A DNA stretch of 64,000 nucleotides from Mesostigma viride (lineage: Eukaryota > Streptophyta > Mesostigmatophyceae > Mesostigmatales > Mesostigmataceae), in assembly GCA_009746045.1 (NCBI GenBank), contig RPFO01000175.1:3603231-3667230 (forward strand), given 5' to 3'. Below the pieces are notes generated by a model. That model saw only the letters and a program-made list of their open reading frames with translations, ran no database searches and was not told where the DNA came from. Both the position numbers and the translations under genes were made by a program. This document shows, piece by piece, positions 40,718-51,067 of the stretch; within the stretch, counting starts at the first letter, position 1; every line of letters starts with the position of its first letter.

Positions 40718-43467
40718 GGGGTCATATTGGGGCCCAGGGGAGGGGGGGGTGTAGCTGTGTCTGCCCCTGGGAGCGACCCGTGGGGTACCACCTCAGATGC
40801 TACGACAGGCGCATTATCCTTCACTACCCACCCCAGTTCCCTGTTGGCTGCCAGCTCACTCTCCATGCTATCCCCTTGCTTATAGCCTGCCACCGATGCC
40901 CATGGTACCCTATACACCCGATCATTCCACTCTATGTCTATGACCCGCAGCGGCCAGTCTAACTTTGTGATGGCCCCAGGCCCCTGCATGGTGCCCCGTT
41001 TGCCGCTGGGCGAGCTCTCCTTGTGGAACATGACCAACTGCCCGACCTCAAAAGCGCTAGACAAATCAGGCAGCGTGGCATCCTTGAGCCGCAGCTTGGC
41101 GGCGGTATCCTGTAGATGCTGCTGGTATGCCTCTACTACCTCGGGTGAGTAGGTGCCCGCTGACAGCCCCCGAGGCGTGACTAACCCAAAGCCCTTGACA
41201 TCAAGCACGTGCCTATGGTTGCACACATGCATGAGCTCCTTGCACCACGCCGTCTTGACCGCGTAGGATTTGCCATGTGGGTTATCCTGTCGCTTGGCTG
41301 CCACAGTCTTGACATAGCTTACAGTGCGATCTATCATGCCCATATTGCCGTGATCCTCCCGCCCCACGATGACCACGGCCTCCATCCCCGGCAAACCTTG
41401 CACACAGCGGAACTGCTGGTCTAGCATGAGCTCCACTACGGGATGAAAGAAAGCCAGGCTGATCTTGATAGCCCTGTGCAGGTCAGCCTCATACATGTGG
41501 GGCAGCGGCTCAATGTAGGTGACCTTGCTGAACCTATCCTTGACTATGAAATAGGTGTCCCCCCCTTCCATGTGCATGACATCCCCCACAAGGTACCCTC
41601 GCTCCAAGGGTGGAGTCTTGGCATGCCGCCTACGCGACTTCTTCCTGATCTTGATGCAGGCAGGACACTGAGCACGCACATTCTTCAGCTCGTTGTATAA
41701 AGGTGCCCCCAACATGTGTGCCCCCTCTACCTCGGCTTGGGCCTCATGCCCGAATGCACGGTGCATCTGGTATGCTAGCAGTTTCAGGGTGACAGCCTGA
41801 GGTGCAGTGGCATTGTCAGGGTTCTCAACAGGTGGGGTGACTACTGGGGTAGTGACATTGGCTAACTGGGCAGCTTCAGAGGCTGCACGAAAGGCCGCCC
41901 GTGTGAGCACCTTGCCAATGTGAAGATCCACACTAGGGTGGTGTGTACCGAGAACATCTGCCCGCCCAGCATTCTCTTGCACTGTCACAACATTCCTCAT
42001 AGGCCCAACCGCCCCAGTATCTAGCTGGGGTGCTGCAGTAGTGCTTGGTCGCTCGGCGTTGTACACACCCGACCTAGAAGACACCACATTGCTTAGGTCA
42101 CGCATTGTAGACCCGTGCTCAGGAAGCACGTGATCCTGGCGCGACAGAGCCAGAGCAGCATCAACGGATTGCGTGAGCACATCACGGAAGGAGACAGAGG
42201 ATGCAGTCACGTTGCTTTTAGGAACGACGTCAGGCTCTACGACGGCCCGGTTCAGCGTGACGCATTGAGCAAAAGAAGGGGTATTGAGCGTGCTCTCACC
42301 TGACTTTCGTGCTGCCCGTCGCTCTGCCCACTCCTCGCGTGTGCCGTGGACGACGATGCGCTTGGCCTTGCACGCCTCCACGCTGTGACCACGCAGAACG
42401 TCATGGCACTTGCGGCAAAGGTTGTCCTCGAGCTCCAGGTCCGGGCGAACTCGGCAGTCATCCCGGACATGGCGACGTCCGAAGCAGCGCTCACAGCGTT
42501 GCTTGCGGTCAGTAGACGCCCCCTGCTGCCGCTTGGCCGGGGGATTATCACCCTGCTTGGCGTCGCCACCATGCCCGCGCTTGCGCCCTCCCTGGCCCCC
42601 GTTGTTGCCGTGGCCGACGACCTTTTTCAGGATGGCCGTAAGCTCCGACCGCGTAATGGGAGCCTCTGCGCCTGAAGAAGAAGACGCGCCGGCATCCACC
42701 TTGCGCAGGGATGGCAGAGCAGCCGAGGCAGCCGGCTTGGACTGCGCACTCTTGAAGCATGAGATCAAATACAGCATGCCCTCGTCGAAACTGACGGCAC
42801 TCTTCTTTTTGAGTTCCGTCGCTATGGTCAGATGCACATCCGACGACAGGTCGCATTTCTTGAGAAATCGATTGCACAGGAAAATGGGCTTGAGTGTATC
42901 TAGCAGCTTGTGCTTGTGCACGAAGACCTGGAAATCACGTGCAGCCCCGGGCAAATTTGCCTTATTAACTGCATAGCCCTCGAAGTCGTTGAAGGCTTGC
43001 TCGTCGGCCTCTTCCTTAGACCGCGACAAGTGGGCATCTAGACCGTTGTAAAAAACTTCCCAGGTTTGTTTGTTGTCGTCCGCAATGCGAACTAGATTGG
43101 CAATGTTTGGGTGCTTTGTTGTACTGCAGAATACTGCACGGAACTTGCCAATCAGCTCCGAATCTTTGTCTGCGCGTCCATCGCGCAGACGCTTGAGAGC
43201 AGCTAGAAAATCTGCTGCGTCGTCCGCCGTATAGTCGGCCGGTAGATCAGCGGGCACCTCCGTTTGCTTGAGAGGGCCGCGATTTAGTGCATCGTCAGCA
43301 GCAAGCATCAGATGCTTGAACTGCTTGGCCAGTTCAGGTTGCGCCACGAGGGTTTGCATCAACCTCGTGGCCTCGTCCGCACTAAAGCGTGGCAGGACGG
43401 ACCCTGCGGCCTCGCCACTTGGCGTATCTGTGTGTTCGCCCGTGCGGCTCCGTGTACCGGAAGCCAT
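40684..43467 (-). CDS. A2 ORF1, intact: Gag, two zinc knuckles, integrase (927 aa)
   Basis: Gag domain about residues 25-240; knuckles C325-x2-C-x4-H-x4-C338 and C351-x2-C-x6-H-x4-C366; integrase zinc finger H569-H574, C601-C604; core with Glu634 (no Asp at the first catalytic position), Asp683 and Asp713 (in place of Glu), spacing D-x29-D; SH3-like C-terminal part (VGQLVMFHKESSPSGKRG). No protease fold lies between knuckles and integrase; a lone LDTGAVG at 482-488 lacks the second protease strand at the right distance. The ORF ends at 40684, overlapping ORF2 in the -1 frame with the C8 run at 40749-40742. Confidence 0.85.
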   Translation of the reverse strand: MASGTRSRTGEHTDTPSGEAAGSVLPRFSADEATRLMQTLVAQPELAKQFKHLMLAADDALNRGPLKQTEVPADLPADYTADDAADFLAALKRLRDGRADKDSELIGKFRAVFCSTTKHPNIANLVRIADDNKQTWEVFYNGLDAHLSRSKEEADEQAFNDFEGYAVNKANLPGAARDFQVFVHKHKLLDTLKPIFLCNRFLKKCDLSSDVHLTIATELKKKSAVSFDEGMLYLISCFKSAQSKPAASAALPSLRKVDAGASSSSGAEAPITRSELTAILKKVVGHGNNGGQGGRKRGHGGDAKQGDNPPAKRQQGASTDRKQRCERCFGRRHVRDDCRVRPDLELEDNLCRKCHDVLRGHSVEACKAKRIVVHGTREEWAERRAARKSGESTLNTPSFAQCVTLNRAVVEPDVVPKSNVTASSVSFRDVLTQSVDAALALSRQDHVLPEHGSTMRDLSNVVSSRSGVYNAERPSTTAAPQLDTGAVGPMRNVVTVQENAGRADVLGTHHPSVDLHIGKVLTRAAFRAASEAAQLANVTTPVVTPPVENPDNATAPQAVTLKLLAYQMHRAFGHEAQAEVEGAHMLGAPLYNELKNVRAQCPACIKIRKKSRRRHAKTPPLERGYLVGDVMHMEGGDTYFIVKDRFSKVTYIEPLPHMYEADLHRAIKISLAFFHPVVELMLDQQFRCVQGLPGMEAVVIVGREDHGNMGMIDRTVSYVKTVAAKRQDNPHGKSYAVKTAWCKELMHVCNHRHVLDVKGFGLVTPRGLSAGTYSPEVVEAYQQHLQDTAAKLRLKDATLPDLSSAFEVGQLVMFHKESSPSGKRGTMQGPGAITKLDWPLRVIDIEWNDRVYRVPWASVAGYKQGDSMESELAANRELGWVVKDNAPVVASEVVPHGSLPGADTATPPPPLGPNMTPWMGGMRMGWV

Positions 43468-43486
43468 CGGGATTTTTATGAATACA

Positions 43487-43831
43487 AGTTAAAGCCCGAC
43501 CGGCTCAGCTATGGCGGTCGGTCACGTTGAGCTTGGGATAAGGTGAACACAGAGAACTGCCGTCGGAGCTGGCCCACCACTGGTTTATGTCTTAGCCAGC
43601 GAACCCTATCCGGTTAGCCGTAACCGTGGGACAAGCTAGCCGTCCGTACTGACCCGGATAAGGCCCCGGACTGGGGCCTAGGTGGCGCCGGCCCTAGGCG
43701 CCGCCCTTAGACCGGTCGCCCGCATCGGACCGCCGGATTATAGCCGGCGGCTGAGCGGACGCTAGCGGAAGGCGTGCGGACGGACATGGGGAACTCAGAG
43801 CCAGATCATAGGGCTCTAGAGTTACTCAACT
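43487..43831 (-). repeat. A2 5' LTR
   Basis: 345 bp; nearly identical to 39444-39788. The gag ATG follows 20 bases downstream on the minus strand. Confidence 0.9.
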
Positions 43832-43836
43832 GCCAC

Positions 43837-44079
43837 AGTTGGCCAACCTCTTGTACATGGGTAACACAACGAGCCTCCCGTGAAGGGATAGGGACTCATT
43901 GTAATTTGTTTGTGCTCCTGAACCAGTATGGGTGCTATGTACATATAATAAGGAATCCAAGCTGACTGTCATGCCCAGCGGGTTATGGCTTGTAGTCGGG
44001 GAGGATGTCCAGTACCCATTGTGTGTGTTTGTATGTAGACTTTTGTGAGCTGCTACAGCTCAAGAAAAGAAAGGATTGG
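43837..44079 (+). other. B1 3' untranslated region, second part, with polypurine tract
   Basis: Continues 38940-39443 beyond A2. It ends with CAAGAAAAGAAAGGATTGG, the polypurine tract directly before the 3' LTR. The inverted equivalent is at 45452-45700. Confidence 0.7.
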
Positions 44080-44534
44080 AGTTAACGCCAAGCGCATTGG
44101 CGTGATCCTGATTTGGCATATCTCTGCGATTCCAGCGGCACCGGAACGAGTTCATTCCGACAAGTATCAAGAAAGTTATGGCGTTCCGACTTCCCGGTCG
44201 CGCGCGAGCGCGAGCCGGCTGTTCTTCTAAGTCGGACGTGAATATTTGCCGACGGCATATGGGGTCGACAGTAATTCCTGGGCTGACAGGAATTAGGTGC
44301 TGTACCTACGACGGTATTGGATTAATACGTCGTACGCAGGAAATAGGAACCTTAACCTGTGGTCTGTTGGTACCGCAGGCTTAGTCCTGGACTTCTAGGT
44401 GCAGATGCAATAGTCACTGTGGACTGTGCTCTGTGGTCACTGTGCCTGTATGGCAGACCTACTGTATAGGATCTGGGCGCTGTACAGGTAGTGAATACTG
44501 TACCGGGGGTGTTATTACTGAGCAGGCCTCCTAG
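44080..44534 (+). repeat. B1 3' LTR, first part
   Basis: 455 bp of the 696-bp B LTR, cut at CTAG by unit T. The rest is at 54329-54573. Confidence 0.9.
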
Positions 44535-44549
44535 TGTTAAGCCTCCCAC

Positions 44550-44586
44550 GGTCCTTAATTTAGGACAAAGTCCTAAATTAAGGACC
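44550..44586. repeat. Perfect hairpin at the left end of T
   Basis: 17-bp stem GGTCCTTAATTTAGGAC, loop AAA, and the exact complementary arm. The following stretch is rich in GTACC/GGTACC repeats (44600-44720). Confidence 0.85.
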
Positions 44587-44753
44587 AATTTACTATAACC
44601 TAGGTACCGGGGGGGGGGTCACTATATGGACCGTACCCCATGTGGACCGTACCCGGCATGATGTACCCGACCCGTGGTACCGGCACATGGTACCCGGATT
44701 CCGTACCCGGGTACCGGGTATAATGGCGGGAAAGTAGGTACCTCGACCAAAAA

Positions 44754-45451
44754 AGTTAAGCTTTCTTAGCACACGCAATGTGAAGGATATGGTTGCAATG
44801 CAGCAATGTGTGAATATGGTTGGAAACGGAGCTTTGTTAAATCGGATAATGTTTACAGCGCTCAACACTTGAGGCTTGCACACGAGCTTGCCAAGTCAAG
44901 GCACAACACGTGAGGCGGGCTCGCAAGAGATGCCCATTTGGCACTGGCCTATTGTTTATATACTTGTGCACTGTGCTTGCTAGTCCTGAGCAGCCTAGGA
45001 GGCCTGCTCAGTAATAACACCCCCGGTACAGTATTCACTACCTGTACAGCGCCCAGTTCCTATACAGTAGGTCTGCCATACAGGCACAGTGACCACAGAG
45101 TACAGCCACCACAGTGATTATTGCATCTGCACCTAGAAGTCCAGGACTAAGCCTGCGGTACCAACAGACCACAGGTTAAGGTTCCTATTTCCTGCGTACG
45201 ACGTATTAATCCAATACCGTCGTAGGTACAGCACCTAATTCCTGTCAGCCCAGGAATTACTGTCGACCCCATATGTCGTCGGCAAATATTCACGTCCGAC
45301 TTAGAAGAACAGCCGGCTCGCGCTCGCGCGCGACCGGGAAGTCGGAACGCCATAACTTTCTTGATACTTGTCGGAATGAACTCGTTCCGGTGCCGCTGGA
45401 ATCGCAGAGATATGCCGAATCAGGATCACGCCAATGCGCTTGGCGTTAACT
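44754..45451 (-). repeat. B2 3' LTR
   Basis: About 698 bp, close to 52080-52773; the plus-strand ends read AGTTAAG and GGCGTTAACT. Confidence 0.9.
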
Positions 45452-46199
45452 CCAATCCTTTCTTTTCTTGAGCTGTAGCAGCTCACACAAGTCTACATAC
45501 AAACACACACAATGGGTACTGGATATCCTCCCCAGACTACAAGTCACAACCCGCTGGGCATGACAGTCAGCTTGGATTCCTTATTATATGTACATAGCAC
45601 CCATACTGGCTCAGGAGCACAAACAAATTACAATGAGTCCCTATCCCTTCACGGGAGGCTCGTTGTGTTACCCATGTACAAGAGGTTGGCCAACTGTGGC
45701 AGCCCATAGGTGTTCAGTTAAGAACTTGAGAAGTATGTACAACCTTCAGGACCTTAGGCGAAACCCCACAGATCACCCACAACAGCTCATCAGAAAACAT
45801 TGCTGACCCCCAGACGGGAGTCGGCGCCGGTCTGCTGCCCCTTATCGAACCAGACACAACATCTACGCGAAGCACATGCAAAACACAAGCTCCCATACTC
45901 GTTCCAACCGTGGAAAATCAGGGGACCTGTCGCCACCTCACCAGCATGGTGGATGGGTCAGCCAGTCCGTGAAACTCCGCCTTAAGACGGCACCAGGGAA
46001 TCGAACCCCGCCCACAAACCACAGATCTGGGGAAACCTCAGACTGAGATGAAAACCCCAGATAGACATCTCTCCATCAGAGACAATGTCAGACATTCCCA
46101 CACCAGAGACATGTCTCACCCCTCAAGGTGTGCTCAGGATTATGTACAATCAAGCTCCCAGCCTGATATCCAGAGACTTAAGCACCCAGCTCTCAGCTT
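45452..46199 (-). other. B2 3' untranslated region
   Basis: Inverted equivalent of the B1 3' region without insertion. The polypurine tract is at its left end (rc of CCAATCCTTTCTTTTCTTG). No gene. Confidence 0.6.
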
Positions 46200-49100
46200 T
46201 TAGACAGATAGACCGACTTGACAGTCAGCATTCATGAGCTTCCTCAGTACATTGTACTGGGCTGGGGCCTTGTGTGGCAGCTTTGTCAATGCATCAGCAG
46301 GGTTCTCCTCGCCAGGGATATGCTTCAAGTCAACCAAACTGGCCAACTCCTTCAGCAACAAATAATCCAGGTCCCGGCTCCTGGCCAGCTGCTTGTGAAC
46401 AAACTGGACCATACCCATGCTGTCTGTTAGCAACAACGTCTCCATCTGCAAGGTCCAAGGGGTAACTGAAGCCAGCTCCAGCATTAACTCCTTTATGTAC
46501 AGGCTGGACTGGATCCCCTCGCATATGGCCCTGCATTCTGCCACATCTGAACTGATACAGACCCTCTTCTGCAGTCTGCTGTACCAGCTGAACAAACTTG
46601 CCCTGCTCTGATAAAAAGCAAACAGAGCAGCAGATCTCCCCCTGACCTTGGTAACCTGGCGAGCATCCATGGAACTGTCAACAAAGATCTCCAAGGTGAT
46701 AGGCTGGGTAAAGTCAATCCCAGACAAAATCAGATCAGGGGTACTCTCCACCAACCGGGCTATGACTCGAGGCTTCTCATCCTCAAGCACCTCATCAGGC
46801 ATTCTGCTATGGACCATCAAAGACGGACCACAGATGCTGGCAAACCAGGCCCACATGCCTCTCAACTCAGGTCCTGCAGCCTGGGTGATCTTCTCTGGCA
46901 AGGCCTTCACAATGGTCTGTTTATAATCTCCTCCAGCCTGAAGCCTGATACTCCACTCCCCGTCCCTCCTGAACAGGGTAGCCTGCATTCCACAGAACAC
47001 TACAGGCTTGTTGGGCTCCTGCCACAGCTCCTTGCCCAGTGAAAACTTGCCACTGATGACAGGAATAAACTTCTTCAGCCAGGTCGTGGGGGCTAGCAAA
47101 TGCAGATCATCTCCATGCAAACTAGCATACACTGGCAGACCCTCCCATTGGGCCAGCAGCAAACAGGGATCAACTGAAGACACTCTCAAGCCACACTCAC
47201 TGATCAGAGCTTCCTGCAGCGTGAGTCTCCAGATGATTGGGCTCGACCTGAGTCCTTCCAGGCCCTTCAGAATAACCAGGAATTGTTGATGCAGCTCCAG
47301 CTTCCAGATGGCAGGCACCTCAACACAGTAAGGCTCATCCTGCTTCCACACCCTCCTGGCCACTTCTGGATCAGATTTTAAAAATGCCCTCTTGAAGTCC
47401 AGCAGCACTGATGACATAGCTGCTCCCCTGTTCAGCAACCCCACGTAGAGACATAGCAAAATTCTCCATGTGTCGTGTAGCATCCCTGGCGTGTATAGCT
47501 CCTCTCCTGGCAGACTCCCCGTGCCGTGATACTCATTCAGGACAGGCCTGACATGGGGCACTGATACCTCATCCACAACCTTCCTCTTCAGCACAAATCT
47601 CAAAGCAAGCTTCCTTGATGCTGGGGGACGTCTGTCTGTTGGTGCAGCACACTCAAACTGCAACCACTCCTCCAATGCCTTGGAGAAGGCGAGCTTCCAA
47701 GCCTCAAACAAAGTAGGCGAGCTCATCTCTTGGACCAGCTGGTCATATGTCAAAGGAGAGTGTGCAGCAAGGCTCCTGTGAGTTATGCCAATACTGCTGG
47801 GGTGCAACACAGCTGGAATCACCAAACTGGCCGCTGGGGGCACCTCCCCTTCATCCCATTTTACACCCTTGACCGGCTTGGCCCTGCACCTGACTGGAAA
47901 TGTTGTCCTGAAATTTTCTAGGGGAATCATCCCCCAGCCATCTCTTCTCAGAGCTGTAGCTCTGATAGAAATCCCAGGATTGCCCAGAAAATTCTGACCC
48001 AAAATCACAGGGCCATCATAGTCCTCTAGGACAAGGAAGGTCACATCCACACCCATGACAGGGGCAGTAACCTCTCCCAACACCCTTAGATGCGTCCTAC
48101 CACTGAAATCAGACACCCAGGGGCAACTTGGTTCTCCGACCAGCAGTTCTCCTGTATGCTGAGGTCCCATGACAGAAACCTGTGCATTGGTATCTATCTC
48201 CATGGCAGCTACCTCAGGTTCATCCAACTGGACAAGCTTGGACACCTTAGGCTCCTTCTTGGCTCTTTGCAAAGCCTGTACAATATCTGATAGACGCACA
48301 CCCCTAGGCCTGGTGTCGGGCCGTTCCGGAGGTGCAGCCTGTCCGCCTGCTTGCCCAACCACCGTATGTGAAGGTACCCCAGGGGCCGGGCCAGGGTCAC
48401 CCTGAGGGCTCGATACAGCTGTAGCACCCTGATCAGGAAGCTCCACGTCACCCCCGCCTTGTACACCAGCGGGCACCTGGAAGAGGTCTCCTTGATTACC
48501 TCCCCGGGGACGGATCTTTGACCAGGACAGACGGTGCACTGCTTGGGAGCCATCAATGGCCACCCAGCACTTATGGCCAGCGGCTTCTACTCGGGTCACC
48601 ACCCCATCATGCCAGCTGCCACGTTTCCCTGGAAAGCTTGGTTCCTTCCACACAACAACCTGTTGTCCAACGTTAGGTTCTAGGACACTCCAGCCCTTGT
48701 CTTTCTGCCTCAGCTTGAGGAACTTGGCCTCTAGCTTCTCCTTCCATGCCTGCTCAGCATCAGCTGGCAGCATCCTGGTATGCAGCATAAGAGGATTGAT
48801 GGCAATGTCACCAAAGAACATGGGAGTCCTCAGGTTCAGCCTGTCCTCCACAGAACGTAGCCATGCAGATGTCACAATGGCAGATGACGTCCTTGGAATC
48901 CTCTCCACCAGCAGCACAGTCTTGATCTCTTGGATGGCTCTCTCCACCACCCCTTGCTGGCCGTGGCTCTCCCTGGGTGTAATCAGCAACTCTGGAAACT
49001 CTGGCAGGTTCTCACAGCACTCAAACTGAATGTCACACTGCAACAACTCCAACCCAGGGTACCTGCTCCTTGTCAACTTCAGAGCAGCAATCAATGTAGG

Positions 49101-49757
49101 CTTCTCCATGTCAGGCAGGATCTCTAGGGTCTTGTACTTGGTATATCTGTCCACTGCCACCAGCAGCTTCAAACCCCTGATTCTCTGAATATCTACCTGC
49201 ACATGGCCTGGCTGCAAAATAGGAGTCCTGGCATGAGACTGCTTGGGCTTTCTAGCAACTAGCCTGCACTTGCAAGCTTGAGCAACCTGTTGGCAGATGG
49301 AGTACAACTCACTTCCTCCCAGCCGTCTAGCAACTTGCAAAGACTGAGCTGCATGGCCAAACATGGTATGCAACCTTGAGGCAATGTCATACAAGAGAGA
49401 AAACCTTTTATTGTCATTATTAGCACTCAAGGTATGTACAGATCCCTTATGTACAGGAGGCACCAGGGTCGTGCCTGTCAGACTGTCTCCAGCCCTATCC
49501 TCATCCTGACCATCCTGTGCCAGTCCTGCACGGTCAGAATGCTTCTGAGATCCACCTGGGTCCACATCACCAGGTCCTACCTCAGGCTCAGCACCGCCAT
49601 GGCGGGCACGTTGGCGAGTAACCACTGCAGCTACAGCTGGCATACTCTCTGTGGTAACCAAGCTTGCCCCATCGTGTCCAATAGGCTCTTTCACTAGAGC
49701 ATGGGGCTGCCCCTCACTGCTGTCACTAGCAGCTTCATTACACACCCCTGGGGGCAC
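46200..49757 (-). CDS. B2 Pol, 1185 aa: integrase, protease, reverse transcriptase, RNase H
   Basis: Intact second copy of the B polyprotein with the same domain order and the same key residues as B1 (integrase Asp189, Asp242, Glu272; protease Asp522; RT Asp787 and Asp883-884; RNase H Asp1027, Glu1074, Asp1112). The roughly 11 differences are at residues such as 8, 13, 23, 28, 116, 172, 430, 604, 621, 622 and 1017, none catalytic. The first codon shown is GTG; expression is probably by readthrough of TGA 49793-49791. Both copies being open suggests recent or ongoing activity. Confidence 0.9.
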   Translation of the reverse strand: MPPGVCNEAASDSSEGQPHALVKEPIGHDGASLVTTESMPAVAAVVTRQRARHGGAEPEVGPGDVDPGGSQKHSDRAGLAQDGQDEDRAGDSLTGTTLVPPVHKGSVHTLSANNDNKRFSLLYDIASRLHTMFGHAAQSLQVARRLGGSELYSICQQVAQACKCRLVARKPKQSHARTPILQPGHVQVDIQRIRGLKLLVAVDRYTKYKTLEILPDMEKPTLIAALKLTRSRYPGLELLQCDIQFECCENLPEFPELLITPRESHGQQGVVERAIQEIKTVLLVERIPRTSSAIVTSAWLRSVEDRLNLRTPMFFGDIAINPLMLHTRMLPADAEQAWKEKLEAKFLKLRQKDKGWSVLEPNVGQQVVVWKEPSFPGKRGSWHDGVVTRVEAAGHKCWVAIDGSQAVHRLSWSKIRPRGGNQGDLFQVPAGVQGGGDVELPDQGATAVSSPQGDPGPAPGVPSHTVVGQAGGQAAPPERPDTRPRGVRLSDIVQALQRAKKEPKVSKLVQLDEPEVAAMEIDTNAQVSVMGPQHTGELLVGEPSCPWVSDFSGRTHLRVLGEVTAPVMGVDVTFLVLEDYDGPVILGQNFLGNPGISIRATALRRDGWGMIPLENFRTTFPVRCRAKPVKGVKWDEGEVPPAASLVIPAVLHPSSIGITHRSLAAHSPLTYDQLVQEMSSPTLFEAWKLAFSKALEEWLQFECAAPTDRRPPASRKLALRFVLKRKVVDEVSVPHVRPVLNEYHGTGSLPGEELYTPGMLHDTWRILLCLYVGLLNRGAAMSSVLLDFKRAFLKSDPEVARRVWKQDEPYCVEVPAIWKLELHQQFLVILKGLEGLRSSPIIWRLTLQEALISECGLRVSSVDPCLLLAQWEGLPVYASLHGDDLHLLAPTTWLKKFIPVISGKFSLGKELWQEPNKPVVFCGMQATLFRRDGEWSIRLQAGGDYKQTIVKALPEKITQAAGPELRGMWAWFASICGPSLMVHSRMPDEVLEDEKPRVIARLVESTPDLILSGIDFTQPITLEIFVDSSMDARQVTKVRGRSAALFAFYQSRASLFSWYSRLQKRVCISSDVAECRAICEGIQSSLYIKELMLELASVTPWTLQMETLLLTDSMGMVQFVHKQLARSRDLDYLLLKELASLVDLKHIPGEENPADALTKLPHKAPAQYNVLRKLMNADCQVGLSV

Positions 49758-49790
49758 CCTCCAGGGTTCAGGGATGTGTGCAGGCTCAAG

Positions 49791-51041
49791 TCAATGATCA
49801 GCAGCCTTGCCCTTGCCCTTGTCCTGGGATGGACCAGCCTTGTCCTTGCTGCCACCCTGAGCTGGCTTGCTCTGACCTTCCTGCCTCAGGTACGAGGGAC
49901 ACTCATTCCTGAAGTGACCCTTCCCCTGGCAGAAATAACATTCCACCTGACTGATGTCCCGTGAGGTCCCACTGCTGGGCCCAGCCTTGGGAGGACCACC
50001 CACCCTCTTGAAGTCAAACTGGGACTGTGGATGTCCCGACTTCGGCGGGGTCCCCCGTCCAGCCCTTCTGTCACGCCCCCTCCTGGACCTTCCTCGACCC
50101 CTTGAAGAGGTCTCAGGCCCTCTCGAGGCGCTGGGCCCCCGTGGCCCGATCCCCTCATGGACTTAACCGTGGGTTCAGTGGCCTCCTCATCACCCTGACG
50201 AGGGCGCTTACCACCCACGTACTTGCCGCTGAAACACTCATACAACTGGTCCGTCATGGCTGCCCAGCCATGGACCTGTCGCATGTGGATGGTCACATTA
50301 TCCATGGTGACCGGATCCAGCTGCAGCGACTTGAGAAAGTCGCCCATGGCCATCCGATCTGCGACGAAGAAGCCCTTGGCCATGGCGTCCTCCCTCAGCT
50401 TGACGAAGTCTTCAAAGGCGTGGACCACTAGTTGCCCCTTGATGGGCTTGTAGTCCAGGTATTCTTGCTTCAGGTGGGACCCATCTATGGTCCTCTTGTC
50501 ACTCAGGAACACCTGAGTCGCGTCATAAACGCCGCCCAGGTGTCCCCCGCCGCGTGTCGCTCCCGAACAAACTTGAACAGCCGCCTCGCCGACTGCCGTA
50601 TGTAGGCACTAGACGCCAGGATGCGAAGCTTGTCACCGTTGTATATCTCCGTGTACAAGTTCATGTCCTCTAACATCCTCTCAGCATCCCGGGGCTGCCA
50701 ATTGTCCTTGATGGACTGAAACTGGCCTAGCACCGCGTACCCCTCAGCAACGTTGGTCGCTTAGGCGCCGCTTGATCTGCGGCTGGCGCGTGCTGCCCGC
50801 CCTGCGATCCTTGGCTCTGATTATCTGGCACCTCAGCCTGGTCTCCCAGCGCCTGGCCGTCCCCGCGTCCATCGCGTCCACCGCGTCCATCTCGTCCATC
50901 CATCCCAGCGCCGCGCCGTCCAAGCCCATAAAGCCCGCTTGTTGGTTGATAGCTCCATCCTCCATGATGGCCTCTGTTCAGATCTGCTACAGCCAGCCAA
51001 GTGGCCAAGCAGCAATTAAAGCAATATAAGCTACTGAACAA
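49791..51041 (-). pseudogene. B2 Gag with zinc knuckle (frameshifted)
   Basis: Same protein as B1 Gag. Single-base deletions relative to B1 near 50768, 50511 and 50127 break the frame into 51041-50727, 50733-50503, 50512-49886 and the knuckle-containing end. At the site of the B1 4-bp insertion this copy is uninterrupted. The end (50003-49791) has the CCHC knuckle CYFCQGKGHFRNEC and a Lys/Gly tail KGKGKAADH, then TGA in frame with pol. Confidence 0.8.
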
Positions 51042-51067
51042 GAAAGGAAAGTGCCAAGTGTTACCAC

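Larger units (their letters stand above)
39444..43831 (-). mobile_element. Copia-related element A2, pol-deleted copy of A, nested in B1
   Basis: 4388 bp, LTRs 39444-39788 and 43487-43831 (345 bp each), target duplication GCCAC at 39439-39443 and 43832-43836. ORF1 is intact (927 codons), but most of ORF2 (protease and RT) is deleted and the RNase H part is rearranged. It has the same LTR termini (AGTT...AACT on the minus strand) and short leader as A1. Confidence 0.9.

Noticed and set aside
42000-42035. DTGA motif in A ORF1 (LDTGAVG, residues 482-488 of A2) as a protease in the standard copia position
   Set aside because: The second protease strand (hydrophobic-hydrophobic-G) is missing at the required distance, the surroundings are low-complexity, and family B has no such motif; the domain in ORF2 fits a protease much better. 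It remains the main point to test.
46200-49757. Plus-strand frames across B2 pol (and minus-strand frames across B1 pol)
   Set aside because: Shadows of the pol gene; the same ones appear in both copies.
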